Source: Bacillota bacterium
GTDB lineage: Bacteria; Bacillota; Clostridia; Lachnospirales; WQUN01
Length of the DNA stretch: 14,063 nt
NCBI GenBank assembly: GCA_009782085.1
Contig: WQUN01000079.1
Span: 1-14,063, forward strand
Reading direction: 5' to 3'
Part shown: positions 13,961 to 14,063 of the stretch, in pieces
Layout: the number at the start of each line of letters is the position of its first letter
Position numbering within the stretch: the first letter of the stretch is position 1
Made by a program: the position numbers and the translations under genes
The notes under the pieces: generated by a model
The model's input: the letters and a program-made list of their open reading frames with translations, nothing else
Database searches by the model: none
What the model was told of the DNA's origin: nothing

Positions 13961-13987
13961 GACAGCATGCAAAAAAAGTTATATACT
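13959..13987 (+). promoter_or_regulatory. Consensus sigma-A promoter
   Basis: TTGACA (13959-13964), a 17-bp spacer with an A-tract, and TATACT (13982-13987) form the best promoter in the window, 17 bp upstream of the ATG at 14005. The -35 overlaps the last bases of the hairpin repeat. Confidence 0.75.
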
Positions 13988-14004
13988 AATCAAGGGCGAT
14001 AGAA

Positions 14005-14063
14005 ATGGAAAACATAGCATATTTGATGGCAGGATTGCCGAAAGATTATGAGCAGGCTTGCTA
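14005..14063 (+). CDS. Probable transposase, N-terminal fragment (cut by window edge)
   Basis: Only 19 codons are inside the window: MENIAYLMAGLPKDYEQAC. The LPxDYExAC pattern resembles the start of IS4-type transposases as I recall them, but this is too short to be sure. AAGGG at 13992-13996 is a modest ribosome binding site 8 bases before the ATG, and a consensus promoter precedes it. The local base composition is lower in GC than the flagellar genes next to it, as expected for mobile DNA. The reading frame is open to the last base. Confidence 0.45.
   Translation, partial: MENIAYLMAGLPKDYEQAC

Overview
The window is most likely chromosomal DNA from a moderately GC-rich (about 58-60% by eye), endospore-former-type Clostridia bacterium, in the broad Oscillospirales/Eubacteriales range. 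The evidence is an Mbl-type actin next to FlhO/FlhP-type flagellar rod genes (the Bacillus/Clostridia mbl-flhO-flhP order), an adenosylcobalamin-dependent ribonucleotide reductase, a secreted stalk-domain protein, a small clostridial pyrophosphatase-like protein, and strong AGGAGG ribosome binding sites. The genus cannot be named from sequence alone.

Layout. 1-4000: a small membrane zinc-ribbon protein (+) faces a nitroreductase (-) and the B12-dependent ribonucleotide reductase nrdJ (-). 4000-4970: an unrecognised two-gene membrane unit (+), a four-helix membrane protein and an overlapping protein with one membrane helix and a coiled coil. 4971-8672: a metal-transport unit on the minus strand, mntP (Mn2+ efflux) followed by a SERCA-type Ca2+ ATPase. 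It is bracketed by two inverted copies of a roughly 100-bp palindromic element and has a good promoter ahead of mntP. 8681-8847: a miniature transposable element with perfect 25-bp terminal inverted repeats and an 8-bp target duplication, lying between the divergent mntP and mbl promoters. 9004-13569: mbl, a 5'-truncated kinase remnant, a pyrophosphatase-like gene, a large palindromic repeat, a stalk-domain secreted protein, then flhO, flhP and a FlgJ-type rod-binding protein. 13571-14063: a 259-bp palindromic element, a second hairpin, a consensus promoter and the first codons of a probable transposase cut by the window edge.

How the genes work together. NrdJ supplies deoxynucleotides without oxygen or a radical-activating subunit, which suits an anaerobe. 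MntP and the Ca2+ ATPase are probably co-transcribed and both lower cytosolic divalent cations. Mbl directs lateral cell-wall growth. FlhO, FlhP and the rod-binding protein build the flagellar rod that crosses that wall. The kinase remnant, pyrophosphatase-like gene and stalk gene look inserted into the ancestral mbl-flhO neighbourhood.

The most striking property is the density of unrelated small palindromic elements: seven palindromic or hairpin elements plus one remnant in 14 kb, nearly all in intergenic gaps. One carries clear transposition scars, one pair brackets an operon, and one shows a strict 10-bp periodicity. No CRISPR array, tRNA, rRNA or classic riboswitch was seen.
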